The notes: generated by a model not told the origin, from the sequence alone. Counted from the first letter of the stretch, positions 8,013 to 17,280 are shown. The stretch: 42,383 nucleotides of DNA from Butyrivibrio sp. INlla14 (GCF_900102515.1 NZ_FMVS01000032.1:1-42383); one strand, 5' to 3'. Translations and numbers: made by a program.

Positions 8013-10250
8013 ATGGAAGATAGAATTATCAAAACCGAATATTCGGATATAATGCAAAAATCATTCATAGATTATGCTATGAGTGTTATTGTTGCCCGTG
8101 CGCTTCCTGATATCAGAGATGGTCTCAAACCTGTTCAGAGAAGAACTCTTTATGATATGTATGAACTGGGCATCAGATATGACAGACCTTACAGAAAAAG
8201 TGCCAGAATTGTGGGCGATACCATGGGTAAATACCACCCACATGGTGATAGCTCTATTTATGACTGTCTTGTAGTAATGACTCAGGACTTTAAAAAGGCT
8301 GTACCCCTTGTAGATGGTCATGGTAACTTTGGCAATATAGAAGGTGACTCGCAGGCAGCCATGCGATACACCGAGGCTCGTCTAGCCAAGATTACCCAGG
8401 AGCATTTCCTTGAAGATCTGGACAAGAATGTTGTTGATTTTGTTCCAAACTTTGATGAAACTGAAAGAGAACCATCTGTACTACCAGTTAAGATACCTAA
8501 TTTCCTGATAAATGGATCTGAAGGTATAGCTGTAGGTATGGCAACCAGCACTCCTCCTCACAATTTAGCAGAAGTTATTGATGCTGAAATTGCCTATATG
8601 CAGGATGATACTCTTACTACCAAGGATCTTATGAAATACATAAAAGGTCCGGATTTCCCTACAGGCGGCATAGTCATCAATAAAGATGAACTTTTAGAAA
8701 TCTATGAAACTGGTGTTGGTAAGATCAGGATCAGAGGTAAGGTAGAGACCGAAAAGGGCAAGAATGGTCATATCAATCTAGTTATAACTGAGATCCCTTA
8801 TACAATGATCGGTATGGGAATTGGCAAGTTCATGTCAGATGTAGCTGAACTTGCTGAAAAGAAAGTCACAAACGATATCATTGATATTTCAAACCAGTCC
8901 TCCAAGGAAGGTATCCGCATTGTTATTGAGCTAAAAAAGGATACTGACGTTGAGAACTTTACTAATCTTTTATACAAAAAGACCAAGCTAGAGGATACTT
9001 TTGGCGTAAACATGCTGGCTATCGACAATGGCAGGCCCGAGACTATGTCCCTAAAAGAAATCATGAGGGCTTGTGCTGATTTCCAGTTTGAAGTTGCAAC
9101 ACGTAAGTACACAACACTTCTAAAAAAGGAACAGGACAAAAAGGAAATTCAGGAAGGTCTTATAAAAGCCTGCAATGTAATTGATCTTGTTATTGAAATC
9201 CTTAGAGGTTCCAAGGATAGAGCTATGGCCAAGAATTGCCTTGTAAACGGAATCACTGATGGTATCAGCTTTAAATCAAGAGAATCCAAGGCCATGGCTG
9301 CTCAGCTCATGTTTACTGAGGCTCAGGCTGACGCGATTCTTGAGATGCGCTTATATAAACTGATTGGTCTTGAACTTGAGGCACTTGTTAAAGAGCATGA
9401 GGCGACAGTTGCAAACATTTACAGATATGAAGATATTCTTGAAAGCCACGAGTCAATGTCAATGGTAATCCAGAATGATCTTCAGAAGATTAAAAAAGAA
9501 TTCCAGGCCGCAAGAAGAACAGTTATTGACAACAGAGAAACTGCTGTTTATGAAGAAAAACCAGTAGAAGAGATGGATGTGGCTTTTATCATGGATAGAT
9601 TCGGCTATGCCAAGACAATTGATGCTTCTACCTATGAAAAAAATAAAGAAACCATCCTTGCTGAGTTCAAATACTCATTCATAATGAAAAATACAGGAAA
9701 GGTATGTTTCTTTACAAATACCGGTAATCTTCATACAGTCAAGGCAATGGATCTTCCACAGGGCAAGATGAGGGATAAGGGAGTACCTATCGATAATGTA
9801 AGTAATTTTGATACTTCCAAGGAAACAATCATTCTTGCAGCCAGTCAGTCAGACCTTAATCTTTACAGAATTCTTTTTACAACCAAGATGTCTATGATGA
9901 AAATTGTAGATGGCGGAGAATTCGATGTTTCAAAGAGAACAGTAGCTGCCACAAAGCTTGCTGATGGCGATGAAGTTGTAAATGTTGAGATACTTCATGC
10001 TCAGAAGACAGTTATACTTAGGTCTAATGAGGGATTCTTCCTTAGATTCTATGTAGATAGCATACCAGAAAAGAAGAAGGCTGCTGTGGGCGTAAGAGGA
10101 ATGCGCCTTGGTAAAAATGATTATATTAGAGATGTCTTTTACCTTAATGATATGGAGGAAAGGGCGATTGAGCACAATGACAAAGAGCTTCAATTGGGAC
10201 ATCTTAAGGTAACCAGTCGTGATACAAAGGGAACAAAGGTAAGATTATGA
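8013..10250 (+). CDS. parC: Type IIA DNA topoisomerase A subunit, ParC-like (no GyrA box)
   Basis: This is the DNA-cleaving subunit of the topoisomerase pair, 745 residues. The winged-helix core carries the active-site Tyr119 in AAMRYTEARL and the GKYHPHGDS segment. Ser80 and Asp84 occupy the quinolone positions (Escherichia coli GyrA Ser83 and Asp87), so no target-site resistance is apparent. A C-terminal beta-propeller begins near residue 500. Where GyrA carries QRRGGRG after a conserved STY, this protein reads STYEKNKETI (about 539-548), so the wrapping motif is missing. That points to decatenation rather than supercoiling. The stop overlaps rsmD by 4 nt (ATGA), indicating translational coupling. 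Confidence 0.82.
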   Translation: MEDRIIKTEYSDIMQKSFIDYAMSVIVARALPDIRDGLKPVQRRTLYDMYELGIRYDRPYRKSARIVGDTMGKYHPHGDSSIYDCLVVMTQDFKKAVPLVDGHGNFGNIEGDSQAAMRYTEARLAKITQEHFLEDLDKNVVDFVPNFDETEREPSVLPVKIPNFLINGSEGIAVGMATSTPPHNLAEVIDAEIAYMQDDTLTTKDLMKYIKGPDFPTGGIVINKDELLEIYETGVGKIRIRGKVETEKGKNGHINLVITEIPYTMIGMGIGKFMSDVAELAEKKVTNDIIDISNQSSKEGIRIVIELKKDTDVENFTNLLYKKTKLEDTFGVNMLAIDNGRPETMSLKEIMRACADFQFEVATRKYTTLLKKEQDKKEIQEGLIKACNVIDLVIEILRGSKDRAMAKNCLVNGITDGISFKSRESKAMAAQLMFTEAQADAILEMRLYKLIGLELEALVKEHEATVANIYRYEDILESHESMSMVIQNDLQKIKKEFQAARRTVIDNRETAVYEEKPVEEMDVAFIMDRFGYAKTIDASTYEKNKETILAEFKYSFIMKNTGKVCFFTNTGNLHTVKAMDLPQGKMRDKGVPIDNVSNFDTSKETIILAASQSDLNLYRILFTTKMSMMKIVDGGEFDVSKRTVAATKLADGDEVVNVEILHAQKTVILRSNEGFFLRFYVDSIPEKKKAAVGVRGMRLGKNDYIRDVFYLNDMEERAIEHNDKELQLGHLKVTSRDTKGTKVRL

Positions 10251-10801
10251 GAGTAATAGCAGGTAGCGCCAGAAGACTTAAACTTGTAACTCCAGAGGGC
10301 AATGATACAAGGCCAACTCAGGACAGAATCAAAGAAACATTATTCAATATGCTGCAAATGCAGGTTCCAGGGGCCATTTTCATTGATCTTTTTGCTGGAA
10401 GCGGTGGAATCGGTATAGAAGCACTTTCAAGAGGAGCCAAAAAAGCTTACTTTATTGAAAATGCTCAGGGCGCTTATAAATGCATAATGGCCAATCTTAA
10501 GACCACTCATTTTGAGGAAGATGCAACAGTTCTCAAGCAGGACGTTGTTATAGGACTTAGAAATATTCATGAAGAAGAAGCTGACATAATTTTTATTGAT
10601 CCTCCTTATCATGAAGATCTGTACGAGAGAACTTTAATGCAGCTTTCATCTATGGATTATGTTACTGAGCATACCATGATCATTTTGGAAAGCCCCCTTG
10701 AAATGGACTTTGATTTCGTAAATGATCTTGGTTTTGAAATCAGAAGAGTAAAAGAGTATAAAACAAATAAGCATGTGTTTATATATAGAAAGGCAGATTA
10801 A
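10247..10801 (+). CDS. rsmD: 16S rRNA (guanine(966)-N(2))-methyltransferase RsmD
   Basis: RsmD methylates N2 of G966 in 16S rRNA using S-adenosylmethionine. The 184-residue protein begins MRVIAGSARR and has FIDLFAGSGGIGIEALSRGA (SAM-binding motif I, about 45-64) and DIIFIDPPY (catalytic DPPY, near 117-125), both diagnostic. Its ATG overlaps the parC stop and its TAA abuts the coaD ATG, giving a tight parC-rsmD-coaD unit. The rsmD-coaD pairing is widespread in Firmicutes. Confidence 0.95.
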   Translation: MRVIAGSARRLKLVTPEGNDTRPTQDRIKETLFNMLQMQVPGAIFIDLFAGSGGIGIEALSRGAKKAYFIENAQGAYKCIMANLKTTHFEEDATVLKQDVVIGLRNIHEEEADIIFIDPPYHEDLYERTLMQLSSMDYVTEHTMIILESPLEMDFDFVNDLGFEIRRVKEYKTNKHVFIYRKAD

Positions 10802-11290
10802 ATGAAGACTGCATTATACCCAGGTAGTTTTGATCCAGTTACTTACGGACATTTGGACATTATAAGACGTGCATCCCGTATGTTTGATACAGTTATCGTG
10901 GCTGTCATGTGCAATTCCGCGAAAACTCCATTGTTTACGCTTGATGAACGTGTTAAAATGATAAGAGAGTCTGTAAAGGATCTTGATAATATCATTATTG
11001 AGTCTTTTGATGGTCTTCTTATTGACTATTGCAGAGATAAGAACATTCATACAGTTGTAAGAGGCCTTCGCGCCATTACAGATTTTGAATATGAACTTCA
11101 GATAGCACAGACTAACAGAGAGTTATCTCATGGTGAAGTAGACACAGTTTTCCTTACAACTAACATCAAATATTCTTATCTTAGCAGCTCCGTTGTCAAG
11201 GAAGTTGCAAGCTATAATGGGGATATAACACCATGTGTTCCGGATTTTGTAGCAAATGCGCTATATAGTAAATTCGGATTTGACAGATAA
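10802..11290 (+). CDS. coaD: Phosphopantetheine adenylyltransferase
   Basis: CoaD transfers AMP from ATP to 4'-phosphopantetheine, the penultimate step of coenzyme A synthesis. The 162 residues match the family length. The nucleotidyltransferase motif TYGH (residues 14-17, in PGSFDPVTYGHLDI) is intact, as are VVRGLRAITDFEYE and the C-terminal YSYLSSSVVKEVA, equivalent to the ISSTxVR signature. It starts immediately after the rsmD stop, so it depends on coupling to rsmD. Confidence 0.96.
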   Translation: MKTALYPGSFDPVTYGHLDIIRRASRMFDTVIVAVMCNSAKTPLFTLDERVKMIRESVKDLDNIIIESFDGLLIDYCRDKNIHTVVRGLRAITDFEYELQIAQTNRELSHGEVDTVFLTTNIKYSYLSSSVVKEVASYNGDITPCVPDFVANALYSKFGFDR

Positions 11291-11319
11291 TTAAGAGACT
11301 AATTTAGGGGGATAATAGT

Positions 11320-12021
11320 ATGACAAGTAGGATTGAGCAGCTGATTGATGAAATCGAAACCTATATCGATAACTGTAAGCCTCAGCCACTTTCACAGACA
11401 AAAATCATTGTCAACAAGGAAGAAATCGACGAACTTTTAAGAGAACTTAGAAGCAAGACTCCTGAAGAAATCAAAAGATATCAGAAAATAATCAGCAATA
11501 AGGAAGCCATTTTAAATGATGCAAGGCAGAAAGCTCAAAACCTTATTGATGAGGCTACAGCCCATACAAATGAGCTTATCAATGAACATGAGATCATGCA
11601 GCAGGCTTATGCTCAGGCTAATGAAGTTGTATCTCAGGCTGCTTCACAGGCCAAGGAAATACTAGACAGAGCTATGATTGAAGCCAATGACATGAAGGCA
11701 TCGGCTGTACAGTATACTGATCAGCTTCTTGCGGGTGTAGAGGATATTATTTCTCAGTCCATCGATGCAACAAGCAAGAATAATGATGATATTATTGCAA
11801 ATATTAAATTAAACAGCGAAAATATGATCAAATCGATCAACCAGAGTAATGACAGCATTTTGTCTGCACTTACTCAGTACAGCGAGGTTATAAGATCTAA
11901 CAGGTCAGACCTTCGCCCACCAGAGGTTATTAAACAGGCACCTGAGCAGGTTGCGGCTCCAGTTGAGAATGCCAGCGACCCTTCATCTAATACAGCACCT
12001 TTAGACATTGATCTTCTTTAA
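11320..12021 (+). CDS. Coiled-coil protein of unknown function, downstream of coaD
   Basis: A 233-residue soluble protein with no signal peptide or membrane helix. Residues about 30-180 are Ala/Gln/Glu-rich and heptad-like, with repeated AQ and AS pairs, suggesting a long coiled coil. The tail (about 195-233) is Pro/Ala-rich and probably disordered, ending DIDLL. Such proteins are often annotated as ATPase or V-type subunit H-like on weak coiled-coil similarity, and no ATPase motif is visible here. The shape would suit a DivIVA-like scaffold, but that is only a guess. It follows coaD by 29 nt with ribosome site AGGGGG and ends at a terminator. Confidence 0.8.
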   Translation: MTSRIEQLIDEIETYIDNCKPQPLSQTKIIVNKEEIDELLRELRSKTPEEIKRYQKIISNKEAILNDARQKAQNLIDEATAHTNELINEHEIMQQAYAQANEVVSQAASQAKEILDRAMIEANDMKASAVQYTDQLLAGVEDIISQSIDATSKNNDDIIANIKLNSENMIKSINQSNDSILSALTQYSEVIRSNRSDLRPPEVIKQAPEQVAAPVENASDPSSNTAPLDIDLL

Positions 12022-12035
12022 TTTAATTCTTATAG

Positions 12036-12062
12036 GCTGTCGCCATCGGCGGCAGCTTTTCT
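12036..12062 (+). terminator. Intrinsic terminator
   Basis: GCTGTCGCC (12036-12044), loop ATC, and GGCGGCAGC (12048-12056) form a 9-bp stem with one G-U pair, followed by TTTTCTT. It ends the run that includes coaD and the coiled-coil gene. Confidence 0.85.
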
Positions 12063-12098
12063 TAGATTATAAAGTTATGTAATTATTTAGGGGGATTT

Positions 12099-13145
12099 AT
12101 GAAAAGATTACTATCAGCTATTTTTAGTTTTATTTGTATTTTTATACTTGTTTTCTCTAGATATAGCACTACAAGCATTGCTGCTCCTAAGACTTATGTA
12201 ATAGTCATAGATCCTGGACATGGCGGAGTTGGCGACAGGAATCTCGGAGCTCAGTATAACGGCTTTTCCGAGAAGGAATTAACCTTGATGGTTGCAAATG
12301 CCATGAAGGCCGAACTGGAAAAATATGACAATGTGTCTGTATACCTTACCAGGGAAACAGATACTATTGTAGGTCTTGATACTAGAGCTGCTATTGCCAA
12401 GAATCTAGGGGCTGACTTTGTTTTCAGTATTCATTTTAATGCCTCTTCAGAGCATTTATACTACGGAAGTGAGATATGGACTTCTGCATTTGGATCTTAT
12501 TATCAAAAAGGTTATGATTTTGGCCAGATAGCAAGCAATGAACTTGCATCCCTTGGTTTGTATCAGAAGGGAGTAAAAACTAAGATAGGTAATTCTGGGA
12601 AAGACTATTACGGAATTATCAGAAACTGTGTTGCGAGAGGAATCCCTTGTGATATAATCGAGCACTGCTATTTGGATCATGCTTATGATGTTCAGCACCT
12701 TAGTCAAAAGGATTTCTGCACTAAGCTGGGAGTATCAGATGCTACAGCAGTAGCTAAATATTTTAAATTAAAATCATCATCAACAGGGGTTGATTATTCA
12801 ACCTTCTCTTATAAATCGGTTAAAAAGCCGACTAGTACTGTTTATCATGATACAACAGATCCTGATACATGCCAGATAAAGACACTGGCCTATGACAGCA
12901 CAAGCAGAAACGTCCTTGTAGAAATGACAACAAAAGACAAGCAAAGCCCCATAATTTATTTCTCTTATAGTTATGATGGTGGTACAACATTCTCACCTCT
13001 TCAAATGTGGGATAGGACCAAAGAAACGCAATCTTTTAATGTAAAGATACCAGCTTCTGTAAAAACATCCAATATAGTTTGCAGAGCTTATAACAGCTAT
13101 GAACTGTTTAAACAGAGTAATGAGGTAACAATTGAGACTAGATAA
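12099..13145 (+). CDS. Secreted N-acetylmuramoyl-L-alanine amidase (Amidase_3)
   Basis: This zinc amidase cuts the amide bond between N-acetylmuramic acid and L-Ala of peptidoglycan outside the cell. The 348-residue protein starts with a signal peptide (basic MKRLL, hydrophobic core, likely cut near residue 29). The Amidase_3 domain follows, with ligands and catalysis in DPGHGG, the Glu of FSEKEL, SIHFNAS and IIEHCYLDH. The last 100 residues form a separate Ig-like beta domain with YSYDGGTTF, perhaps for wall binding. The start is ATG 12099 behind AGGGGG. Its end overlaps the next gene by 14 nt. Confidence 0.92.
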   Translation: MKRLLSAIFSFICIFILVFSRYSTTSIAAPKTYVIVIDPGHGGVGDRNLGAQYNGFSEKELTLMVANAMKAELEKYDNVSVYLTRETDTIVGLDTRAAIAKNLGADFVFSIHFNASSEHLYYGSEIWTSAFGSYYQKGYDFGQIASNELASLGLYQKGVKTKIGNSGKDYYGIIRNCVARGIPCDIIEHCYLDHAYDVQHLSQKDFCTKLGVSDATAVAKYFKLKSSSTGVDYSTFSYKSVKKPTSTVYHDTTDPDTCQIKTLAYDSTSRNVLVEMTTKDKQSPIIYFSYSYDGGTTFSPLQMWDRTKETQSFNVKIPASVKTSNIVCRAYNSYELFKQSNEVTIETR

Positions 13146-13863
13146 ATTTTTAGGACTTATGGGCGTTGGTACCCGCAAGCAGATAAAAGAATATGTAAAA
13201 AACGGAAGATGCCAGGTAAATGGTATAGTTGTTTCCAAAGCTGACATCCATGTAGATGAGAATAAAGATGTAATATCTTTTGACGGAAATGAGCTCGGAT
13301 ATAGCAAGTACCATTACTTTATGCTATACAAACCGCAGGGAGTAGTATCAGCGACAACAGACGGCAGGAACACAACTGTTCTTGACCTTCTTGCAGATGA
13401 AAATGTAAAGGGCCTTAGTCCTGCAGGAAGACTTGATATTGACACAGAAGGTCTTTTACTTTTGACAGATGATGGAGGTCTCATTCATAGGCTTCTTTCT
13501 CCTAAAAAGCACGTGGATAAAGTTTACGAGGTTCATCTTGCAAGCTCTTTATCAGAAGAAGATATTGATAAGTTGCAAAAAGGGCTTGATATCGGAGATA
13601 AAAAAGATAATGGCGATATAGACTATACGCTTCCTGCAAAGGTGATAGATAAAGGCCTGGATAAGGAAAACAGGCCAGTTGTCCATCTTATCATACATGA
13701 AGGAAGATTTCATCAGGTTAAACGTATGATGGAAGCAGTGGACAATGAAGTTCTTTTCCTAAAGCGTCTATCCATGGGCCCACTTGTTCTTGATGAAAAT
13801 TTAATTCCTGGAGAATACCGTAAACTAACAGATGAAGAGCTTTCTGCTCTCGGGGTAAAATAA
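13132..13863 (+). CDS. rRNA pseudouridine synthase, RsuA/RluB/E/F family
   Basis: This family isomerises a specific uridine in rRNA to pseudouridine. The 243-residue protein has an N-terminal S4 RNA-binding domain (MRLDKFLGLMGVGTRKQ) and a catalytic domain with AGRLDIDTEGLLLLT, where Asp102 is the catalytic residue. GRFHQVKRM near the end is the second family motif. The start is TTG 13132, inside the end of the amidase gene, with GAGGT at 13122-13126. The exact target (for example 16S U516 for RsuA) cannot be settled from sequence alone. Confidence 0.9.
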   Translation: MRLDKFLGLMGVGTRKQIKEYVKNGRCQVNGIVVSKADIHVDENKDVISFDGNELGYSKYHYFMLYKPQGVVSATTDGRNTTVLDLLADENVKGLSPAGRLDIDTEGLLLLTDDGGLIHRLLSPKKHVDKVYEVHLASSLSEEDIDKLQKGLDIGDKKDNGDIDYTLPAKVIDKGLDKENRPVVHLIIHEGRFHQVKRMMEAVDNEVLFLKRLSMGPLVLDENLIPGEYRKLTDEELSALGVK

Positions 13864-13881
13864 CTTGAAAGGTTTTGTTTT

Positions 13882-14484
13882 ATGAAAAAGATTTATAAAG
13901 GGGATTTCGGATATATCAGATATAACAGGAAGAAGGCTATTATCAGGACAGCGATTTCCCTTGCGATTACACTACTTATCTTTGCAGCAGGTCTAATTAT
14001 TTATCATTCTCAGAAAAGCGTATTTAGTATTATTGCAGCCCTTGGCTGTCTTCCTACTGGTTGGAGCGCCGTTAATATGATAATGCTCCTAAAGGCAAAG
14101 CCATGTTCTGAAGAAGACCACAAAAAAATACTAAAGCATTGCGGAGAGCTTCTCATTCATTACGACCACGTGATCACATCCTATGACAAGAATTTTTACG
14201 TAAATGCTTCAACTGTTCTTGATAAGAATATTATTTGTTATACAGCAGATGAAGACATGGATATTGCAGACTGTGAAAAGCACATCAAAAAGATGATGGC
14301 GCCAAGTGGTTATTCAAGCTACAGCATAAAGATCTTTGACAATATTGATAAGTTCTGTGAAAGGCTTTCCCAGCTTGAAAGGCTAAGAAAAGAAAAAGGC
14401 ATTGACATGCAGAAGATTGAGGACTCCTGGCAACCTGGTACTGTACAGACGCCTGCGTCCATTCTTTTATCCATATCACTTTAA
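13882..14484 (+). CDS. Conserved-looking membrane protein of unknown function
   Basis: A 200-residue protein with two predicted transmembrane helices (about 22-42 and 47-71) and a cytoplasmic part of about 125 residues with several Cys and His. No domain is recognised. It lies between two pseudouridine synthase genes on the same strand, 18 nt after one and 14 nt before the next, so it is probably co-transcribed with them. There is no evidence that its job is related. Confidence 0.8.
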   Translation: MKKIYKGDFGYIRYNRKKAIIRTAISLAITLLIFAAGLIIYHSQKSVFSIIAALGCLPTGWSAVNMIMLLKAKPCSEEDHKKILKHCGELLIHYDHVITSYDKNFYVNASTVLDKNIICYTADEDMDIADCEKHIKKMMAPSGYSSYSIKIFDNIDKFCERLSQLERLRKEKGIDMQKIEDSWQPGTVQTPASILLSISL

Positions 14485-14498
14485 TGGAGTAGAAGACC

Positions 14499-15500
14499 AT
14501 GAAAGAAATCATAATTGGAAATAATGAGCTAGACAAGCGACTTGATAGCTTCTTGAAATCATACCTTCCAAACGCATCCTTTGGCTTTATATACAAGATG
14601 CTTCGCAAAAAGAATATTACTCTCAATGGCAAAAAAGCTGATGGCAAAGAAAAGCTATCAAAAGGCGATAAAATTGCAATCTTTTTTGCTGATGAGACCT
14701 TAGAGAAATTCAGAGGCTCAGTCACAAATTCTAAAGAGCCTTCTAAAGGAGTCTCTATTAACGAATATAAAACTGCCTATGAAAAAATAGGAAATCTTCA
14801 GGTAGTCTTTGAAAATGATCATGTTTTATTTGTAAATAAGCCTGCTGGAATATTAACTCAAAAAGCAGAAGCTGGCGACATAAGCCTTAATGAATGGCTC
14901 ATTGGCTATATGCTCTCAAAGGGACAGATTTCTCAAGAAGAACTTGAAACCTATAAACCTTCTGTCTGCAACAGGCTAGATAGAAATACAAGTGGACTTG
15001 TGATATGCGCCAAGTCATTAAAAGGCGCCAGAGTCATGAATAAAATGCTAAAAGACAGAACTCTTGATAAGTATTATAGGACTATAGTTTCTGGGCATAT
15101 TCAGAAAGGTTCTAAATTAAAGGGCTTCTTGTATAAAGATGAAGCCCAGAACAAAGTCATCATTCAAAAAGAAGATCCAGGGGATAATAAGTATTCCTAT
15201 ATTGAAACTGAATATATTCCTTTGAAATATCTTAAGGAACAGGATATGACATATCTTGAAGTCAAACTAATAACTGGTAAACCACATCAGATCAGGGCAC
15301 ATCTGCAGAGCCAAAATACTCCAATAATCGGGGATCGTAAATATGGTGGCAAAAGCGTATATGGCCTTAAATTCCAGCTTCTTCACAGCTACAGACTTAT
15401 ATTCCCTGAAAATATGGATGAGGAATTATCTGATCTATCCGGAAGAGAATTCATTGCAGAACTGCCAGACATCTATGGCAGAATTCTAGAAAAGGGGTAA
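14499..15500 (+). CDS. RluA family pseudouridine synthase
   Basis: A 333-residue pseudouridine synthase of the RluA group, acting on rRNA or tRNA. An S4-like domain occupies about 1-75 (ELDKRLDSFLKSYLP; KNITLNGKKADG). The catalytic domain contains VCNRLDRNTSGLVIC, where Asp161 is the catalytic residue, and GKPHQIRAHL near residue 265. The start is ATG 14499 with a GGAG site. It is followed after one nucleotide by recU. Which RluA paralogue it is (RluC, RluD or other) cannot be told here. Confidence 0.92.
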   Translation: MKEIIIGNNELDKRLDSFLKSYLPNASFGFIYKMLRKKNITLNGKKADGKEKLSKGDKIAIFFADETLEKFRGSVTNSKEPSKGVSINEYKTAYEKIGNLQVVFENDHVLFVNKPAGILTQKAEAGDISLNEWLIGYMLSKGQISQEELETYKPSVCNRLDRNTSGLVICAKSLKGARVMNKMLKDRTLDKYYRTIVSGHIQKGSKLKGFLYKDEAQNKVIIQKEDPGDNKYSYIETEYIPLKYLKEQDMTYLEVKLITGKPHQIRAHLQSQNTPIIGDRKYGGKSVYGLKFQLLHSYRLIFPENMDEELSDLSGREFIAELPDIYGRILEKG

Positions 15501-15501
15501 T

Positions 15502-16041
15502 ATGCCTACTTGGAAATCAAGAGGCCTTAGGGGGTCAACCTTAGAGGAACTTATAAACAGATCTAATGAGAGATATCAGGAGCTTTCTCTTGCTCTTATC
15601 CAGAAGATTCCTACACCTATTACACCTATCAATATTGAAAAAGAAACTCGTCACATTACTTTGGCATACTTCGACCAGAAAAGTACAGTTGATTATATCG
15701 GAGCTGTGCAGGGGATACCTGTTTGCTTCGATGCCAAAGAGTGTGCATCTACAACCTTTACTCTTGAAAATATCCATCCTCACCAGGTCAAATTCATGGA
15801 TGACTTTGAAAAACAGGATGGAATTGCTTTTTTCTTAATTTATTTCACATCCCTAAATGAATTTTATTATCTACCCTTTAGACGCTTATTAGAATTTTGG
15901 AAAAGAGCTGAAAACGGCGGCAGAAAAAGTTTTAGAAGAGACGAACTCGACGATAAATATATTATCAAATCTCCAGGAGAGAGTGGAATTCTAGTGCCAT
16001 ACCTTGATCTTATCCAAAAAGATCTTGATGAAAGAGACTAA
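15502..16041 (+). CDS. recU: Holliday junction resolvase RecU
   Basis: RecU is the Gram-positive Holliday-junction endonuclease that resolves recombination intermediates and modulates RecA. The 179-residue protein has the family's N-terminal SRGLRGSTLEELI, the ALIQKIPTPITP segment, and the nuclease core with the Asp of STVDYIG and the Asp and Glu of CFDAKEC. Length fits short clostridial RecU. It sits directly after the RluA-type gene, rather than next to the penicillin-binding protein gene as in Bacillus. It is the last gene before the histidine promoter. Confidence 0.92.
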   Translation: MPTWKSRGLRGSTLEELINRSNERYQELSLALIQKIPTPITPINIEKETRHITLAYFDQKSTVDYIGAVQGIPVCFDAKECASTTFTLENIHPHQVKFMDDFEKQDGIAFFLIYFTSLNEFYYLPFRRLLEFWKRAENGGRKSFRRDELDDKYIIKSPGESGILVPYLDLIQKDLDERD

Positions 16042-16052
16042 ATACTTTTTTG

Positions 16053-16081
16053 TTGACATAGGACTAACCATCAGTTAAACT
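16053..16081 (+). promoter_or_regulatory. Promoter of the histidine operon
   Basis: A perfect TTGACA (16053-16058) is 17 bp from TAAACT (16076-16081, four of six). It is the only good promoter in the 114-nt gap before hisZ. A small TAAC/GTTA dyad lies in the spacer. Confidence 0.6.
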
Positions 16082-16098
16082 TTTTACTATGATAATAT

Positions 16099-16122
16099 GC
16101 TAATGAATTAGCACTGTACAGT
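16099..16122 (+). promoter_or_regulatory. Two adjacent palindromes upstream of hisZ
   Basis: GCTAAT-GA-ATTAGC (16099-16112) is directly followed by the perfect 10-bp palindrome ACTGTACAGT (16113-16122). They lie just downstream of the predicted transcription start and could be operator sites for a histidine-responsive repressor. The identity of any regulator is not known from the sequence. No T-box signature is present. Confidence 0.4.
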
Positions 16123-16155
16123 ATTAAAGTGTTTCTTTTATAGAAAGAGGTGTCT

Positions 16156-17265
16156 ATGACAAAAGTTCTTTTGCATACTCCAGATGGGGTAAGAGATATC
16201 TATGGCAAGGAATGCAGCGATAGAAAGCTTATCTGCAACAGGATACATGACAAGATTAAAAGCTTTGGTTACAAGGACATAGAGACTCCGACCTTTGAGT
16301 TTTTTGATGTTTTTGCAGAAGAAATCAATGCTGCTGATACCAAGGAACTATACAAGTTCTTTGACAAGGAAGGTAATACTCTTGTGCTTAGGCCGGACTT
16401 TACTCCTTCCATTGCCCGCTGTGCTTCCAAAGTATTGCTTGATAATGGGAATCCTGTAAAGGTTGTTTATCAGGGTTCTTCATTCCTTAATGTTTCAAAC
16501 CTTCAGGGTAAACTCAAAGAAAACTATAATATTGGCGTGGAGCTTATGAATGATTCTTCAGTCTACGCTGATGCGGAGGCCATAGCTCTTTTGATAGAGA
16601 GTCTTAAATGCTCTGGCCTTTCAGATTTTCAGGTTAGCATAGGAGATGCTGATTATTACAAGGGAATCTGCGAGGAAGCTGGCATTGACTCAGATACAGA
16701 AGAGGAGATCAGAGCCCAGATAATTGGTAAAAACTATTTTGCTGCCGAAGCTATCATGAGGGAAAAGAACATTCCTGAAAAATATGCAAAGCTAATTGTT
16801 AAAGTTTCAGAATTTATAGGTTCTGACAGTGCTCTTGATAAGGCAATGAATGAAGCATCGAATGACCGATCAATTTTAGCTGTAAAAAGACTTAAAGAGC
16901 TCTATAAAGTTCTTAGCTATTATGGCGTTGAAAAGTATGTTTCCTTCGATCTAGGCATTCTTTCAAGATTCAACTATTATACAGGCGTTATTTTTTCTGC
17001 CTATACTTACGGTGTTGGTGATGCAATAGCCAAGGGTGGCAGATATGATAATCTTTTGGGCAAATATGGAAAAGATGCCCCATCTATAGGCTTTTCTATT
17101 GTAATAGATGACCTTATGTCAGCTCTTTACAGGCAGGGAATTTCAGTAGAAAACAAGGAAGATATTCAAGTTTTAAAATATTCTACTGATAATTTTAAAG
17201 AAGTTCTTGAAAAAGCCATAGAACTTAGAAAAAGCGGCCAAAACGTTAGCATGCAGATGGAATGA
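16156..17265 (+). CDS. hisZ: ATP phosphoribosyltransferase regulatory subunit HisZ
   Basis: HisZ is a catalytically dead histidyl-tRNA synthetase paralogue that assembles with short-form HisG into the first enzyme of histidine synthesis and mediates histidine feedback. The 369-residue protein starts HTPDGVRDIYGKEC and shows the class II synthetase core (LVLRPDFTPSIAR near 80, KGGRYDNLLGKYG near 295), with no full anticodon-binding domain. The start is ATG 16156, with AAGAGG at 16145-16150; an in-frame GTG two codons earlier overlaps that site. It is followed by a short hisG, as expected for the HisZ-dependent form. Confidence 0.93.
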   Translation: MTKVLLHTPDGVRDIYGKECSDRKLICNRIHDKIKSFGYKDIETPTFEFFDVFAEEINAADTKELYKFFDKEGNTLVLRPDFTPSIARCASKVLLDNGNPVKVVYQGSSFLNVSNLQGKLKENYNIGVELMNDSSVYADAEAIALLIESLKCSGLSDFQVSIGDADYYKGICEEAGIDSDTEEEIRAQIIGKNYFAAEAIMREKNIPEKYAKLIVKVSEFIGSDSALDKAMNEASNDRSILAVKRLKELYKVLSYYGVEKYVSFDLGILSRFNYYTGVIFSAYTYGVGDAIAKGGRYDNLLGKYGKDAPSIGFSIVIDDLMSALYRQGISVENKEDIQVLKYSTDNFKEVLEKAIELRKSGQNVSMQME

Positions 17266-17280
17266 TGGAGGCATAGGATT

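Noticed and set aside
16042..16155. T-box riboswitch before hisZ
   Set aside because: The leader is too short and the T-box consensus and specifier stem are not present.
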